A stretch of 64,000 bases of DNA, taken from an uncultured Ruminococcus sp. (GTDB taxonomy: Bacteria; Bacillota_A; Clostridia; Oscillospirales; Ruminococcaceae). The position numbers and the translations under genes were made by a program. Position 1 is the stretch's first letter; the number at the start of each line of letters is the position of its first letter. The DNA lies in assembly GCA_900315975.1 (NCBI GenBank), contig ONBA01000008.1, positions 1 through 64,000 of the forward strand, in the 5' to 3' direction. The notes beneath the pieces are model-generated. The model had not been told where the DNA came from and ran no database searches. It saw only the letters and a program-made list of their open reading frames with translations. Below, piece by piece: positions 43,063-51,934 of this stretch.

Positions 43063-45306
43063 TCAGCTATTGTAATATTTCTTGATGAGCTCTCTGTTTT
43101 CTTTGGTGTCGATTATATAGAGCTGGTAGCCATTGCTTCTTATCATTGCTATCGGCTTTTCATCTATTACTATCGGCTTTGCTGTTTCGATAAGCTTTTC
43201 AAGATACTTGTTTGCTCGAACTGGTGTCCCAGATTCGTAGTCGTAGTCGTTATAATAGTATCTGCTGGTGGGGAAGATGCTTACAAGCGTATCAAGCTTT
43301 GCAAATCTTTCATTGTCGTTGCTGTCGTAATCGTAATAATAATGATTTCTGAGTACGCTGAACGGCTGATGCTCAAGGTCTTCCTTCTGCTCAAATGTCT
43401 CCCTTACGTCATAGTAAATTGTCGGGTATTTGCTTATCGAGAAGCCGGAGTTGTAAGTGCTGGTATTATCTATTGCGGTTACGTCGATGGGTGCAATGTC
43501 AACTCCGAGAGCTTCCTTTGTATTCTCAAACGAATCAAGTACCCAGTAATCGCCGAGGTAGCAGTATACATTGCCTTCCATAAGGTCGGATTCTGTCATG
43601 TTTTTGAGGTCTTCTTCGTATGCCTGACTTATTGAATCGATCTCTTTTCTGGTGAATGACTTAGTTAACGCTTCCTGATGAAGCTTGTTGAGTATAGTGC
43701 ATCTTAACGGTCTGTTTGAGTTCTCTGCCTCATCAGAATTTGAATATTCGTGTGCATAGTTTACAAGGTTATATGCGATTTCACTTTGTGCATATGATGC
43801 GTATTCGTCAGATGTGAGTACTCCCTTTATGATGTCGGCAAGCATATAGCTTGGTACATCATATCTTCTTTGGGTACTTGTTCCATAGAATGTGTGATAG
43901 CTTATATTTATGATTGTTGAATTGTCGTAGCCGTCCTCATGTTCATCAAAATCAATATAGTCGTAGGAGTAATTGTCAAAGTTGAAGTGTCTGTCGACTG
44001 CTTCTTTGTTAAGTGCGATTACGGATTTGATAACGTCCTTATCACGGAATGTTACCTCTTCGATATTGTAGGGGAGTATAGCATCGTTTGTTATTTCGAT
44101 ATTTACGCTCTCAACGCTGACCGCTGACGGTACACGGCGTGATGCTCCGAATCCGTTTGTGATATTGCAGAATCCGCATATCATGTAAACTCCGATAACT
44201 GTCGCTATAAATCCTATAGGGGCAGTCCAGAATTTCTTGAATCCGCGGCGTGTTATCACTTCCATGATAAACCAGCCTACTGCACACATTATTACTGCGG
44301 GGATAGAGGTTATTCCGTTTGAGATGAAGAGTGACATGATACAGAATACAGCTGCTCCGAATATCATGTAGAAAAATGCCTTGTATACATAAGGCTTTGA
44401 TACGCTTTCTGCCTTTCTGAAATGATTGAGCAGAAATGCCGCTGCAAGGTATATAACAGTCATGATGACGGTTACTATTATCCAGCGTATGAACATTGAA
44501 TTATAGTACTGCATCATCTCGCCGTTTATTGTGTCACGGGGAGAGTTAGACATGAATTCTAAAATGAATGCTGCTACGCCAATAGGTGATGTTGCTGTGA
44601 AAAGTGGACTTGTTACGATGTTTTCAAATACCATTCCGTAGCTTGATGCACTTATTACTGCAAACCATAAGCAAGCTATAACGGAGGGTATCATTACATT
44701 TACTGCCAGTACACTGTATATTGCCTCAAATGTGCTTCCGCAGAATACTATCGAGAGAATTGAAACTGTGTAAAGCATTACCATTCCGACAAGTGCTGCT
44801 ACGGCTATCATTATCAGATTAGGCAGTATTTCGGATATTTGGGAAGTGTCTATAAACATACTTCCTGTTGCGTAGATTATTAGACTAAGTATGAACGCAC
44901 ATACAGCAGGTATCATGTATATGCAGAGTCCTGAAAGATAGTCTGCAAAGAAGCGCTGTGTTGTGCTGAGCGGAAGTGAATAGTTCATGTCAACTATTGA
45001 TTTCCGGTAGAGGTAGTCATAATGGAAAAGCGCTATTACGATTCCAAGCAATATGCCGACTATTATAGTTACTGTACCGAGCATTATGAACGGTACTACT
45101 ATTAGGTATAATTCATCGTAATCGAGTGTTGGATTCGCTTCTTCAAGTTCGGATATCTTCATTAATGCAAGTGCCGCTCCTGTGATTACAGGGAGTCCGA
45201 GAAGTTCGAGTACGATGTTTATTATAAGTAGTCTTCTGTTTGAAGCAAGGTCGGTAATGAAGCGCCTGCCGAAAAAGCTTTTATTTGCCGATGTCGTTGC
45301 TGTCAT
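43063..45306 (-). CDS. ABC-2-type permease with large extracytoplasmic part
   Basis: 747 residues from ATG at 45304-45306, overlapping the ATPase gene by 26 bases (GAGGTG upstream). Six hydrophobic helices in the first 300 residues match an ABC-2 exporter half, two to three more follow at about 315-405, then a hydrophilic domain of about 330 residues rich in Tyr/Asp. This is the permease of a YtrA-regulated ABC system, probably exporting or responding to an envelope-active compound. Substrate unknown. Confidence 0.75.
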   Translation of the reverse strand: MTATTSANKSFFGRRFITDLASNRRLLIINIVLELLGLPVITGAALALMKISELEEANPTLDYDELYLIVVPFIMLGTVTIIVGILLGIVIALFHYDYLYRKSIVDMNYSLPLSTTQRFFADYLSGLCIYMIPAVCAFILSLIIYATGSMFIDTSQISEILPNLIMIAVAALVGMVMLYTVSILSIVFCGSTFEAIYSVLAVNVMIPSVIACLWFAVISASSYGMVFENIVTSPLFTATSPIGVAAFILEFMSNSPRDTINGEMMQYYNSMFIRWIIVTVIMTVIYLAAAFLLNHFRKAESVSKPYVYKAFFYMIFGAAVFCIMSLFISNGITSIPAVIMCAVGWFIMEVITRRGFKKFWTAPIGFIATVIGVYMICGFCNITNGFGASRRVPSAVSVESVNIEITNDAILPYNIEEVTFRDKDVIKSVIALNKEAVDRHFNFDNYSYDYIDFDEHEDGYDNSTIINISYHTFYGTSTQRRYDVPSYMLADIIKGVLTSDEYASYAQSEIAYNLVNYAHEYSNSDEAENSNRPLRCTILNKLHQEALTKSFTRKEIDSISQAYEEDLKNMTESDLMEGNVYCYLGDYWVLDSFENTKEALGVDIAPIDVTAIDNTSTYNSGFSISKYPTIYYDVRETFEQKEDLEHQPFSVLRNHYYYDYDSNDNERFAKLDTLVSIFPTSRYYYNDYDYESGTPVRANKYLEKLIETAKPIVIDEKPIAMIRSNGYQLYIIDTKENRELIKKYYNS

Positions 45307-46207
45307 AGCCGAGCACCTCCAGTTCATATATGAATATTTCTTCGAGTGTAAGCGGTATCATTTCAAGGAGAAGCGGGTCCTTTGGCGCAAATGCTGCCTT
45401 GACCGTGTTTTCGTCGCCCTTTGCGATGATGTAGTATATACTCTGACTGCGTTCAAAGTGGAGTATTTCAATTCCTGTTGAGGCGATGTCTTCTCTTGTG
45501 TATTCAACAGGTGTTCCGTCGGGATTCTTCGGGAATACTACCTGTATCTTGTGTACCTCGCCCTTGAGACTGTCTATCTCGCGTGCGAATACTATCTTTC
45601 CGTTGTGAAGCAGTGCTGCGGTATCACAGACCTCGTTTATCTCCTTGAGATTGTGCGAGGAGATAATTGTGGTAAGCTGACGGTCGAGCATCGCGTCAAC
45701 GAGCATTTTCTTTACGATGATTCGCATTGTCGGGTCGAGACCGTCGAATGCTTCGTCAAGAAGAAGATAATCAGTCCGGCAGGCGAGTCCGATTATAACT
45801 ATCGCCTGACGCTTCATGCCCTTTGAAAATGTGTTTATCTTCTTGTTGAGCGGCAGATTTATTCGCTGTCGCAGATTCTCGAATACTTCGTCTGAAAAGT
45901 TCGGGTAGTAGTTCTTGTAGTAGTTCTTGAGTTTTTTCAGTGTGAAACTACCGAACTGTACCGTTTCGTCGTTGATGAAAAATACTTTCTGCTTGATTTT
46001 TACATTGTCGTATACCGGTTCTCCGTCGATGAGGACTTCTCCGCTTTCCTGTTTGTAGATACCCGAGAGAAGTCTCAGTATAGTGGATTTACCGGCTCCG
46101 TTTGAACCGAGAAGTCCGTAAGCAGTTCCTTTTTCTATTTTCAGGTCAACGCCGGCAAGCGCTGTAAAGCTATCGAACTTTTTTACTGTGTTTTTTAGTT
46201 CAATCAT
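45281..46207 (-). CDS. ABC transporter ATP-binding protein
   Basis: 308 residues. Walker A GSNGAGKST (about 35-43), signature FSKGMKRQ, Walker B YLLLDEAFDGLD and H-loop SSHN are all present. The C-terminal 80 residues are an accessory domain. It overlaps the upstream GntR gene (ATGA) and the downstream permease gene, so all three form one translationally coupled unit of the YtrAB-type. Confidence 0.92.
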   Translation of the reverse strand: MIELKNTVKKFDSFTALAGVDLKIEKGTAYGLLGSNGAGKSTILRLLSGIYKQESGEVLIDGEPVYDNVKIKQKVFFINDETVQFGSFTLKKLKNYYKNYYPNFSDEVFENLRQRINLPLNKKINTFSKGMKRQAIVIIGLACRTDYLLLDEAFDGLDPTMRIIVKKMLVDAMLDRQLTTIISSHNLKEINEVCDTAALLHNGKIVFAREIDSLKGEVHKIQVVFPKNPDGTPVEYTREDIASTGIEILHFERSQSIYYIIAKGDENTVKAAFAPKDPLLLEMIPLTLEEIFIYELEVLGYDSNDIGK

Positions 46208-46581
46208 AGAAGTTCTCCTTTCTCATGCTTGTCGTAAATGTTGTCGATATGCTGCTTTAGTGTGTTACGGGGGATTCCGCGCTGAAATGATGCTTCTGCT
46301 GCTTCATCGAAATCTGTCAGTACGGCGCTCTGGAATACACTGCTGTCGGGTTTGGCTATGAAGCTTCCGCGTCCCGGAACAGAATAGATTATTCCATTGC
46401 GTTCAAGTTCCTGATAGGCTTTCGCGACAGTGTTGGGGTTTACGCCGGTGTTCTTCGCAAGTGCCCGCACACTTGGAAGCTGGTCGTTTTCAGAAAGTGT
46501 TCCCTTGACTATGAGAGATATGATATTATCGTGTATCTGCTCATATATAGGGATTCTACTTGTTAGGTCAATAGAGAACAT
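46204..46581 (-). CDS. GntR-family regulator, YtrA subfamily
   Basis: 125 residues: winged helix (about 10-75, IPIYEQIHDNIISLIVKG, LPSVRALAKNTGVNPNTVAKAYQEL) and the short two-helix C-terminal dimerisation tail of YtrA proteins. It is the first gene of the ABC operon and presumably represses it through the inverted repeat at 46603-46638. AAAGGAG upstream. Confidence 0.92.
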   Translation of the reverse strand: MFSIDLTSRIPIYEQIHDNIISLIVKGTLSENDQLPSVRALAKNTGVNPNTVAKAYQELERNGIIYSVPGRGSFIAKPDSSVFQSAVLTDFDEAAEASFQRGIPRNTLKQHIDNIYDKHEKGELL

Positions 46582-46602
46582 AGACTATCTCCTTTCTGTA
46601 GC

Positions 46603-46638
46603 AAGTGTACTATATCGAGTAATACGGATATTACACTT
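46603..46638 (-). promoter_or_regulatory. Candidate operator of the YtrA-type operon
   Basis: AAGTGTA and TACACTT form a 7-bp inverted repeat with a 22-nt spacer, located between the promoter -10 and the regulator start. Its outer half-sites resemble YtrA-type operators. Confidence 0.6.
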
Positions 46639-46640
46639 AC

Positions 46641-46669
46641 ATAATAGCACGTTTATATTCGTTTGTCAA
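46641..46669 (-). promoter_or_regulatory. Sigma-A promoter of the YtrA/ABC operon
   Basis: On the minus strand TTGACA (46664-46669), 17 bases, TATTAT (46641-46646). Confidence 0.85.
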
Positions 46670-46718
46670 TACTTTTTTTGAAATTTTTTTCAGCAGGGGA
46701 GTATTCATTCGCCTGTTA

Positions 46719-46747
46719 TTGAAATTACGGCAATTGTGTGATATAAT
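46719..46747 (+). promoter_or_regulatory. Sigma-A promoter of the two-component/CobW operon
   Basis: TTGAAA (46719-46724), 17 bases, TATAAT (46742-46747). Confidence 0.8.
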
Positions 46748-46777
46748 GATTACGTAATACTGCTTAGGAGGTTTATT

Positions 46778-47452
46778 ATGTTCCGGATACTTGTTGTTGA
46801 AGACGACCGTGATCTGCGTGAGCTTTTTTGCCGTACTCTTACGAAAAACAGCTTCGGTGCGATTGGTGCGGAAAATGCCGACAAGGCTTTAGAAGTGCTT
46901 GATACTGAATACATCGACCTCATTATTTCTGATGTTATGATGGCTGGTATGAACGGATTCGATTTCATCAGAGAACTCCGCGAGTCCGGAAACGATGTTC
47001 CTGTTATTATTATTACCGCAAAGGGCGATATTACGGATAAAAGGAACGGTTTTGGTTCAGGGGCGGACGATTATATGGTCAAACCTGTTGACCTGAACGA
47101 AATGATAATGCGTGTTACAGCTTTGCTGAGACGTGCTAAGAGTGCAAGCGAGAAAAAACTCACGTTCGGCGGTACTGTTCTCGAATACACTACGTGGACC
47201 GTCACTGACAATTCGGGCAGTCAGATACTCCCGCAGAAAGAGTTCATGCTTCTGTATAAGCTTCTCTCTTATCCGGGTCAGATTTTTACACGTCAACAAA
47301 TACTCGACGATATATGGGGCATTGAGGAGGTCATTGACTCGCATACTCTTGATGTTCACATCAGCAGACTTCGCGAACGTTTCAGAAATAACCCCGATTT
47401 CAAAATCGTTACTATACGCGGACTCGGTTACAGGGCTGTGAAAAATGATTAA
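46778..47452 (+). CDS. OmpR-family response regulator
   Basis: 224 residues: receiver domain (1 to about 118) with acidic pocket VVEDDRDL, phosphoacceptor D52 in LIISDVMM and K in ITAKGD, then a winged-helix DNA-binding domain (about 125-224, LPQKEFMLLYKLLSYPGQIF, VDVHISRLR-like and TIRGLGYRAV). TTAGGAGG upstream. Its gene overlaps the kinase by 8 bases. Confidence 0.95.
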   Translation: MFRILVVEDDRDLRELFCRTLTKNSFGAIGAENADKALEVLDTEYIDLIISDVMMAGMNGFDFIRELRESGNDVPVIIITAKGDITDKRNGFGSGADDYMVKPVDLNEMIMRVTALLRRAKSASEKKLTFGGTVLEYTTWTVTDNSGSQILPQKEFMLLYKLLSYPGQIFTRQQILDDIWGIEEVIDSHTLDVHISRLRERFRNNPDFKIVTIRGLGYRAVKND

Positions 47453-48515
47453 TAATAAGAAACCTATCGAGATGCGGCACTATAAACGTCTCACACGCAG
47501 ACTAACGATCGCATTCTTCGCTACTATATTCGCTCTTCTGCTCATACTCGTGATGTTCATGTTCCTGCTCGAAAAGCTCGGAGTCAATTTCGGTACAGGT
47601 GCTTTTCCGGCTTACGGCGGACTGAGTATATATATTATCAGTGTCGTTCTTGCTTCTGCTCTTTCGTATTTTGCAGTCTGGAACATTTTCCGCCCGCTTT
47701 CAGATATCAGCAAGGCTACTAAAAAAATCGCACAGGGCGATTACAGTGTACGGCTCGAATACAGGGGCAGAGTCAAGGAACTTGCGGAATCTGTCGAGAA
47801 TTTCAATGACATGGCTCAGGAACTCAACTCTATAGAAATGATACGTAATGACTTCATCGCTAACGTCTCACATGAGTTCAAAACTCCGCTTTCGTCGCTC
47901 AATGGGTACCTCACTCTGCTTCAGGACCCGTCAATTTCCGAGGCGGAGCGTGCTGAGTACATTTCAAAGGCTTTTTTCAGTATCGAAAAACTCAACGACC
48001 TTACTGAAAATATCCTCAGACTCTCTAAACTTGAAAATCAGGTCGCACTTGATGCTCCTGATGAGTACCGTCTCGATGAACAGCTTCGCGAGGCGATCGT
48101 TCTCCTTGAACCTAAGTGGAACAGCCGTAATATCTCTTTTGACCTTGATTTGCCTGAACTCGTTATACGCGGGCAGCAGTCGCTCTTGTTTCAGGTATGG
48201 ACTAATCTCATCAGCAATGCGATAAAGTTTTCCGATGAGGGCGGCACTATTACCGTCAAGCTTGAAGAGTCGCCGCACCATTACAAGGTTTTTATCAGCG
48301 ACGAAGGTATCGGTATGTCAGAGGAGCAGCAGCGGCATATCTTTGATAAATTCTATCAGGCAGACAGCTCTCGTCAGTCTCAGGGAAACGGTCTCGGTCT
48401 TGCACTCTGCAAAGAAATCGTTACCCGCTGCGGCGGAAAAATCTATGTTACAAGTAAGCCTGATGAAGGTTCTGTATTTCTTGTAAGTCTGAAAAAGGAG
48501 GACGCAAATGACTAA
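47445..48515 (+). CDS. Membrane sensor histidine kinase
   Basis: 356 residues: two transmembrane helices (about 17-43 and 61-83) enclosing a very short external loop of about 18 residues, HAMP (about 84-135), HisKA with H143 in NVSHEFKTPLSSL, and HATPase_c with N, G1 and G2 boxes (NLISNAIKF, DEGIGM, GNGLGLAL). The minimal loop points to an intramembrane-sensing kinase, often for envelope stress or peptide antibiotics. The stop overlaps the CobW-like gene by 8 bases. Confidence 0.93.
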   Translation: MINNKKPIEMRHYKRLTRRLTIAFFATIFALLLILVMFMFLLEKLGVNFGTGAFPAYGGLSIYIISVVLASALSYFAVWNIFRPLSDISKATKKIAQGDYSVRLEYRGRVKELAESVENFNDMAQELNSIEMIRNDFIANVSHEFKTPLSSLNGYLTLLQDPSISEAERAEYISKAFFSIEKLNDLTENILRLSKLENQVALDAPDEYRLDEQLREAIVLLEPKWNSRNISFDLDLPELVIRGQQSLLFQVWTNLISNAIKFSDEGGTITVKLEESPHHYKVFISDEGIGMSEEQQRHIFDKFYQADSSRQSQGNGLGLALCKEIVTRCGGKIYVTSKPDEGSVFLVSLKKEDAND

Positions 48516-49470
48516 AATTGACCTTTTAACAGGTATTCTCGGTTCGGGTAAGACTACGTTTCTGCTTCACTATGCACGTCATCTCATTGACTGCGGTCTG
48601 CGTATTGCAATACTTGTGAATGACCTCGGTGCTGTTAACGTAGATATGCTCATGCTCTCAGACCTGAAATGCGATAACTGTCAGCTCGAAATGATAGCGG
48701 GTACTGCCGACCCTTGCTGCCACAGGAGAAGATTCAAAACTCAGCTCATTTCTCTCGGTATGCAGCACTTCGACCGCGTTATCGTTGAACCGTCCGGTGT
48801 CTTTGATATGGACGAATTTTTCGATATTCTGCATGAGTCTCCACTCGATAATTGGTTTGAAGTTGGAAGTATTATCGGTATCATCGACCCTGAATCCGAT
48901 GACAGAATGACCGAACAGATGGAGTATCTGTTCGCTTCGGAAGCATCGTGCTGCGGTAAACTCGTTGTCAGCAAGTATAATGCTGATGTCGATGTTAAAA
49001 AAATGATAGAGCACCTTAATTCGGCTCTTGAAGAGATTAAATGTGACCGCAGATTTGCTGTGAAAGATGCTATCGCGAAAGACTGGAATGAACTGAATAA
49101 CGACGATTTCAGTGCAATTATGAATTCAGGGTATCGCAGTTCAAGCTATGTGAAAAAATTCAGAGCCGACGAAATCCTCAGCTCTGTTCGGTATTTTATG
49201 CATATTTCTATTCCTGATGACAGGATAATTACTGTTATCAGTGACATCATGCGCGATGAAAAATGCGGACGTATTTTCCGTATCAAGGGTTCGCTTTTTA
49301 CTGAAAAATATGGCTGGCTGAAGATAAACGCTATGCCCGATAAAATCGAAACTGACCCCGTCAGCGATGGACAGTCAGTACTGATAGTTATCGGCGATTA
49401 CCTTGACCGTGAGGCTATCGACTCGCACCTCACGGAATTTAATTCCGACCCCGAATATGTTTCTATATGA
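48508..49470 (+). CDS. CobW/P47K-like G3E GTPase co-transcribed with the two-component system
   Basis: 320 residues. P-loop GILGSGKTTF (about 9-18), VNDLGAVNVD, VIVEPSGVFD (Walker B-like) and VVSKYNADV (NKxD equivalent SKYN) define the G3E fold. The usual GCxCC metal motif is replaced by AGTADPCCHRRR. The C-terminal domain (about 220-320) is shorter and diverged from CobW_C. ATG 48508 lies within the kinase end (ATGACTAA) with AAGGAGG upstream, so production is coupled to the sensor. Metal specificity unknown. Confidence 0.8.
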   Translation: MTKIDLLTGILGSGKTTFLLHYARHLIDCGLRIAILVNDLGAVNVDMLMLSDLKCDNCQLEMIAGTADPCCHRRRFKTQLISLGMQHFDRVIVEPSGVFDMDEFFDILHESPLDNWFEVGSIIGIIDPESDDRMTEQMEYLFASEASCCGKLVVSKYNADVDVKKMIEHLNSALEEIKCDRRFAVKDAIAKDWNELNNDDFSAIMNSGYRSSSYVKKFRADEILSSVRYFMHISIPDDRIITVISDIMRDEKCGRIFRIKGSLFTEKYGWLKINAMPDKIETDPVSDGQSVLIVIGDYLDREAIDSHLTEFNSDPEYVSI

Positions 49471-49507
49471 AAAATCCCCCTTATCTGCCGATAAGGGGGT
49501 GTTTTTA
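49471..49507. terminator. Bidirectional terminator between convergent genes
   Basis: CCCCCTTATC/GATAAGGGGG 10-bp stem with 4-nt loop; plus side has TTTTT and minus side ATTTTT. It serves both the CobW-like gene and the converging membrane-protein gene. Confidence 0.88.
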
Positions 49508-50434
49508 TGATATGTGTCTGCCTTTGCCTTTTTTTCGCTTTTCAATCGGTTTTTCCCTGCCGCCCATGTCCTCAAAAACAGGTTCTTCGTCGATGTCTTC
49601 AAATCCATCGGTACGTTCAGGGTTTATCTCGCCCTTCTCTTCGTAGTACGGGTCGATGACGTATTTCTGTATAACCGGGTAGCTGTTGAAGCAGGCTATG
49701 AACCACATCAGTGCTGCCGGGAAAAACGGCAGTACAAGCATGAAAAGCGGCATTGCGTACATCAGCAGTATTACCATCACTGACGCAAGTACTCCTATCA
49801 TTACTGTTGTGAGTATGTTCTGTTTCAGTGACACAAATGCAAGTGCGAATGAATTCTTTATCAGATTCTTGAATGAAAGGTCTGTAGCGGTCATCATCAG
49901 GAAGATGTAGTAGTTCATCATTACGGCAACTATCGCTACGCTGAATGTCAGTACAAGCGGTATATAGAATATCTTGCCGTACTGTACCGCAAGGTCGGGG
50001 TAGACGTTGTAGCCGGCATATGCTGATGCTGCTGCAAGTACGTCAAGTATCCCTATCAGCGATGCCTTTTTGAAGTTCTGCTTGTAACCACGGAAAAAAT
50101 CACGTGTTACAAATGTGTGGCGCTCTATGATGAAGAGACGCATGACTTTGGTCAGACCGGCAAGTGCGGGACCTATGTTGACTGCAAATGTGATGAACAG
50201 TACCGCCAGTACTCCCAAGCAGACGTACGGCTGCTTGATGTAGTATATTGCCGGAAGCATCAGAAGTACCGGTATGAAGAAAAGGAAAAACAGCAGGTTC
50301 AGTCCTGCGATTTTCCACTTCTTGCGGTAGAAAATGTCGAAAAACAGCGCGATGCCTTTCTTGTGCGGAGCGTTCTTTGCTATGCCCGGACCGGCACTTT
50401 CGTAATCATTGTTTAACAGACCCAATTTTAACAA
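49505..50434 (-). CDS. Polytopic membrane protein, DUF624/YesL-like
   Basis: 309 residues with five to six hydrophobic helices (for example FLFFIPVLLMLPAIYY and LLMYAMPLFMLVLPFFP), an amphipathic RHTFVTRDFFRGYKQNFKKA loop typical of YesL/DUF624 proteins, and a charged cytoplasmic tail (about 255-309) ending in a Lys/Arg-rich stretch. DUF624 proteins often accompany carbohydrate genes, but no such neighbour is adjacent. Start at 50434 with GGAGG upstream. Confidence 0.65.
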   Translation of the reverse strand: MLKLGLLNNDYESAGPGIAKNAPHKKGIALFFDIFYRKKWKIAGLNLLFFLFFIPVLLMLPAIYYIKQPYVCLGVLAVLFITFAVNIGPALAGLTKVMRLFIIERHTFVTRDFFRGYKQNFKKASLIGILDVLAAASAYAGYNVYPDLAVQYGKIFYIPLVLTFSVAIVAVMMNYYIFLMMTATDLSFKNLIKNSFALAFVSLKQNILTTVMIGVLASVMVILLMYAMPLFMLVLPFFPAALMWFIACFNSYPVIQKYVIDPYYEEKGEINPERTDGFEDIDEEPVFEDMGGREKPIEKRKKGKGRHIS

Positions 50435-50446
50435 TCCTCCGTTTTC

Positions 50447-51043
50447 TCAGAGCAGTCCCGCGAAAATGTAGTTCAGCAGCGAGTCTGCGGCAGATATAAA
50501 AAGTGATATTATCATTAGTACCGCAAAACGTATGCAGTACATTTTCAGTCCCCGGCGTTCACTGCCGACTGACTTTCCTGTGGCGAAATAAATAAGTATT
50601 CGGTTTGACGAGCGCATTGACTCCCTTACTGCAAGTATCGCTACAAGTGATACCGCAAGCGAGTACGGCAGTGCAAGTGCTGCAACTGCGGGAAGTGAAC
50701 GCAGTCCGCCGACGGTGTACATCTGCGATACCGACACTCCTATGCCGATACCGCGGTAGATGAGCATTATTCCTCCGGCAGCCTGTCCGAATGCGAATGT
50801 CCCGAGCAGAAATACTGCCGTAAGAAAAATTATCTCCGACAGAAGCGTTTTCCCGAATACTGAAAATACTGTGTCTCCGCACAAAATCGGTGAAAAATAC
50901 TGGTGAAGCCACGGCGATGTTTCTCCGGCTTGTTTTATTGCGGGAATTGAGCCTATGACTACTCCGGATGTAATGGCTGCGGACATTAGTGCAAGTCCGG
51001 CATTTTTTCCTGTCTGTGCGGGTATATACTGCAAATGTTTCAT
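50447..51043 (-). CDS. Stage II sporulation protein M-like (DUF95) membrane protein
   Basis: 198 residues with five hydrophobic helices. The central segment EIIFLTAVFLLGTFAFGQAA followed by YRGIGIGVSVS resembles the SpoIIM/DUF95 core, and the N-terminal Gly/Ala-rich helix fits. SpoIIM acts with SpoIIP/SpoIID in engulfment in spore formers. Starting 12 bases upstream of the DUF624-like gene it is probably co-transcribed with it. Identification is by pattern only. Confidence 0.55.
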   Translation of the reverse strand: MKHLQYIPAQTGKNAGLALMSAAITSGVVIGSIPAIKQAGETSPWLHQYFSPILCGDTVFSVFGKTLLSEIIFLTAVFLLGTFAFGQAAGGIMLIYRGIGIGVSVSQMYTVGGLRSLPAVAALALPYSLAVSLVAILAVRESMRSSNRILIYFATGKSVGSERRGLKMYCIRFAVLMIISLFISAADSLLNYIFAGLL

Positions 51044-51099
51044 TTTGCACCATCCTTTCTCTTACGATAAGGATATGCAAATGGGACAAGGGTTAGAAC

Positions 51100-51906
51100 T
51101 TATTTTGAAAGTTCATATGCCCTCTTGGTACAGCTTTCACAGCAATTCTTTACTGTTTCTTCAAGCTTGCCTTCGTAGAGACGGTCAAGTCCGGCGAGAG
51201 TTGTTCCTCCGGGTGAAGATACCATTTTTATCAGCTCGGCAATAGAATAGCCGGAATCTGTTATCATCTTTGCTGAGCCTATGAGACTCTGACTGAACAG
51301 CTCAGTCGCTGCGGCTGCGTCGATTCCTTCAGACTCGGCATAGTCGATAAATGCCTTTGCAAAGAGGTAGATGAATGCCGGAGAACTGCCGTTTATTGCG
51401 ATTATCTCCTTCATCTTGTCCTTGGGGACAACTGCTGCTTTTCCGCATGAACGGAATACTCCGAGGATAAGGTCGAATTCCTCATCCGTTACTTTTTCAT
51501 TGCGTGAAAGTGCAGATGCTCCTTCTCCGAGGAGGAGGGGAGTATTCGGCATTACGAGGATAACCTTTGCATCGGGGATAGTCTTTGATGCGATGAACTC
51601 GTCTGAGATTCCGGCTGCAATTGAGATTATTACCTTGTCAGGAGTTACTGCGGGTGCGGCTGCTTCGATGACAGGCTCGATAACCTGCGGCTTTACTGCG
51701 AGGAAAATGTAGCCGCATTTTTCAGTAAGCTCTGCTTCACTTCCGCAGGCTGTTACACCGTATTCAGCGAGTGACGCTACCTTGCTGCTGTCGGGGTCAA
51801 ATGCAAAAAGACTGATATCTGCACCTGCCGGACTGCCTGCTATACCCTTCATGATAGCTGTTCCCATGTTGCCTGCACCTATGAATCCTATGTTTATTTT
51901 ACTCAT
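51100..51906 (-). CDS. proC: Pyrroline-5-carboxylate reductase
   Basis: 268 residues. NADPH-binding GFIGAGNMGTAIMKG at the N-terminus, VKPQVIEPV, and the C-terminal signature SSPGGTTLAGLDRLYEG are diagnostic. It performs the last step of proline synthesis. GGTGGAATAACA precedes the ATG. It lies between the SpoIIM-like gene and the CobW-DUF1980 gene, all on the minus strand. Confidence 0.96.
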   Translation of the reverse strand: MSKINIGFIGAGNMGTAIMKGIAGSPAGADISLFAFDPDSSKVASLAEYGVTACGSEAELTEKCGYIFLAVKPQVIEPVIEAAAPAVTPDKVIISIAAGISDEFIASKTIPDAKVILVMPNTPLLLGEGASALSRNEKVTDEEFDLILGVFRSCGKAAVVPKDKMKEIIAINGSSPAFIYLFAKAFIDYAESEGIDAAAATELFSQSLIGSAKMITDSGYSIAELIKMVSSPGGTTLAGLDRLYEGKLEETVKNCCESCTKRAYELSK

Positions 51907-51934
51907 TGTTATTCCACCTTTCTGTGGCTTATTC

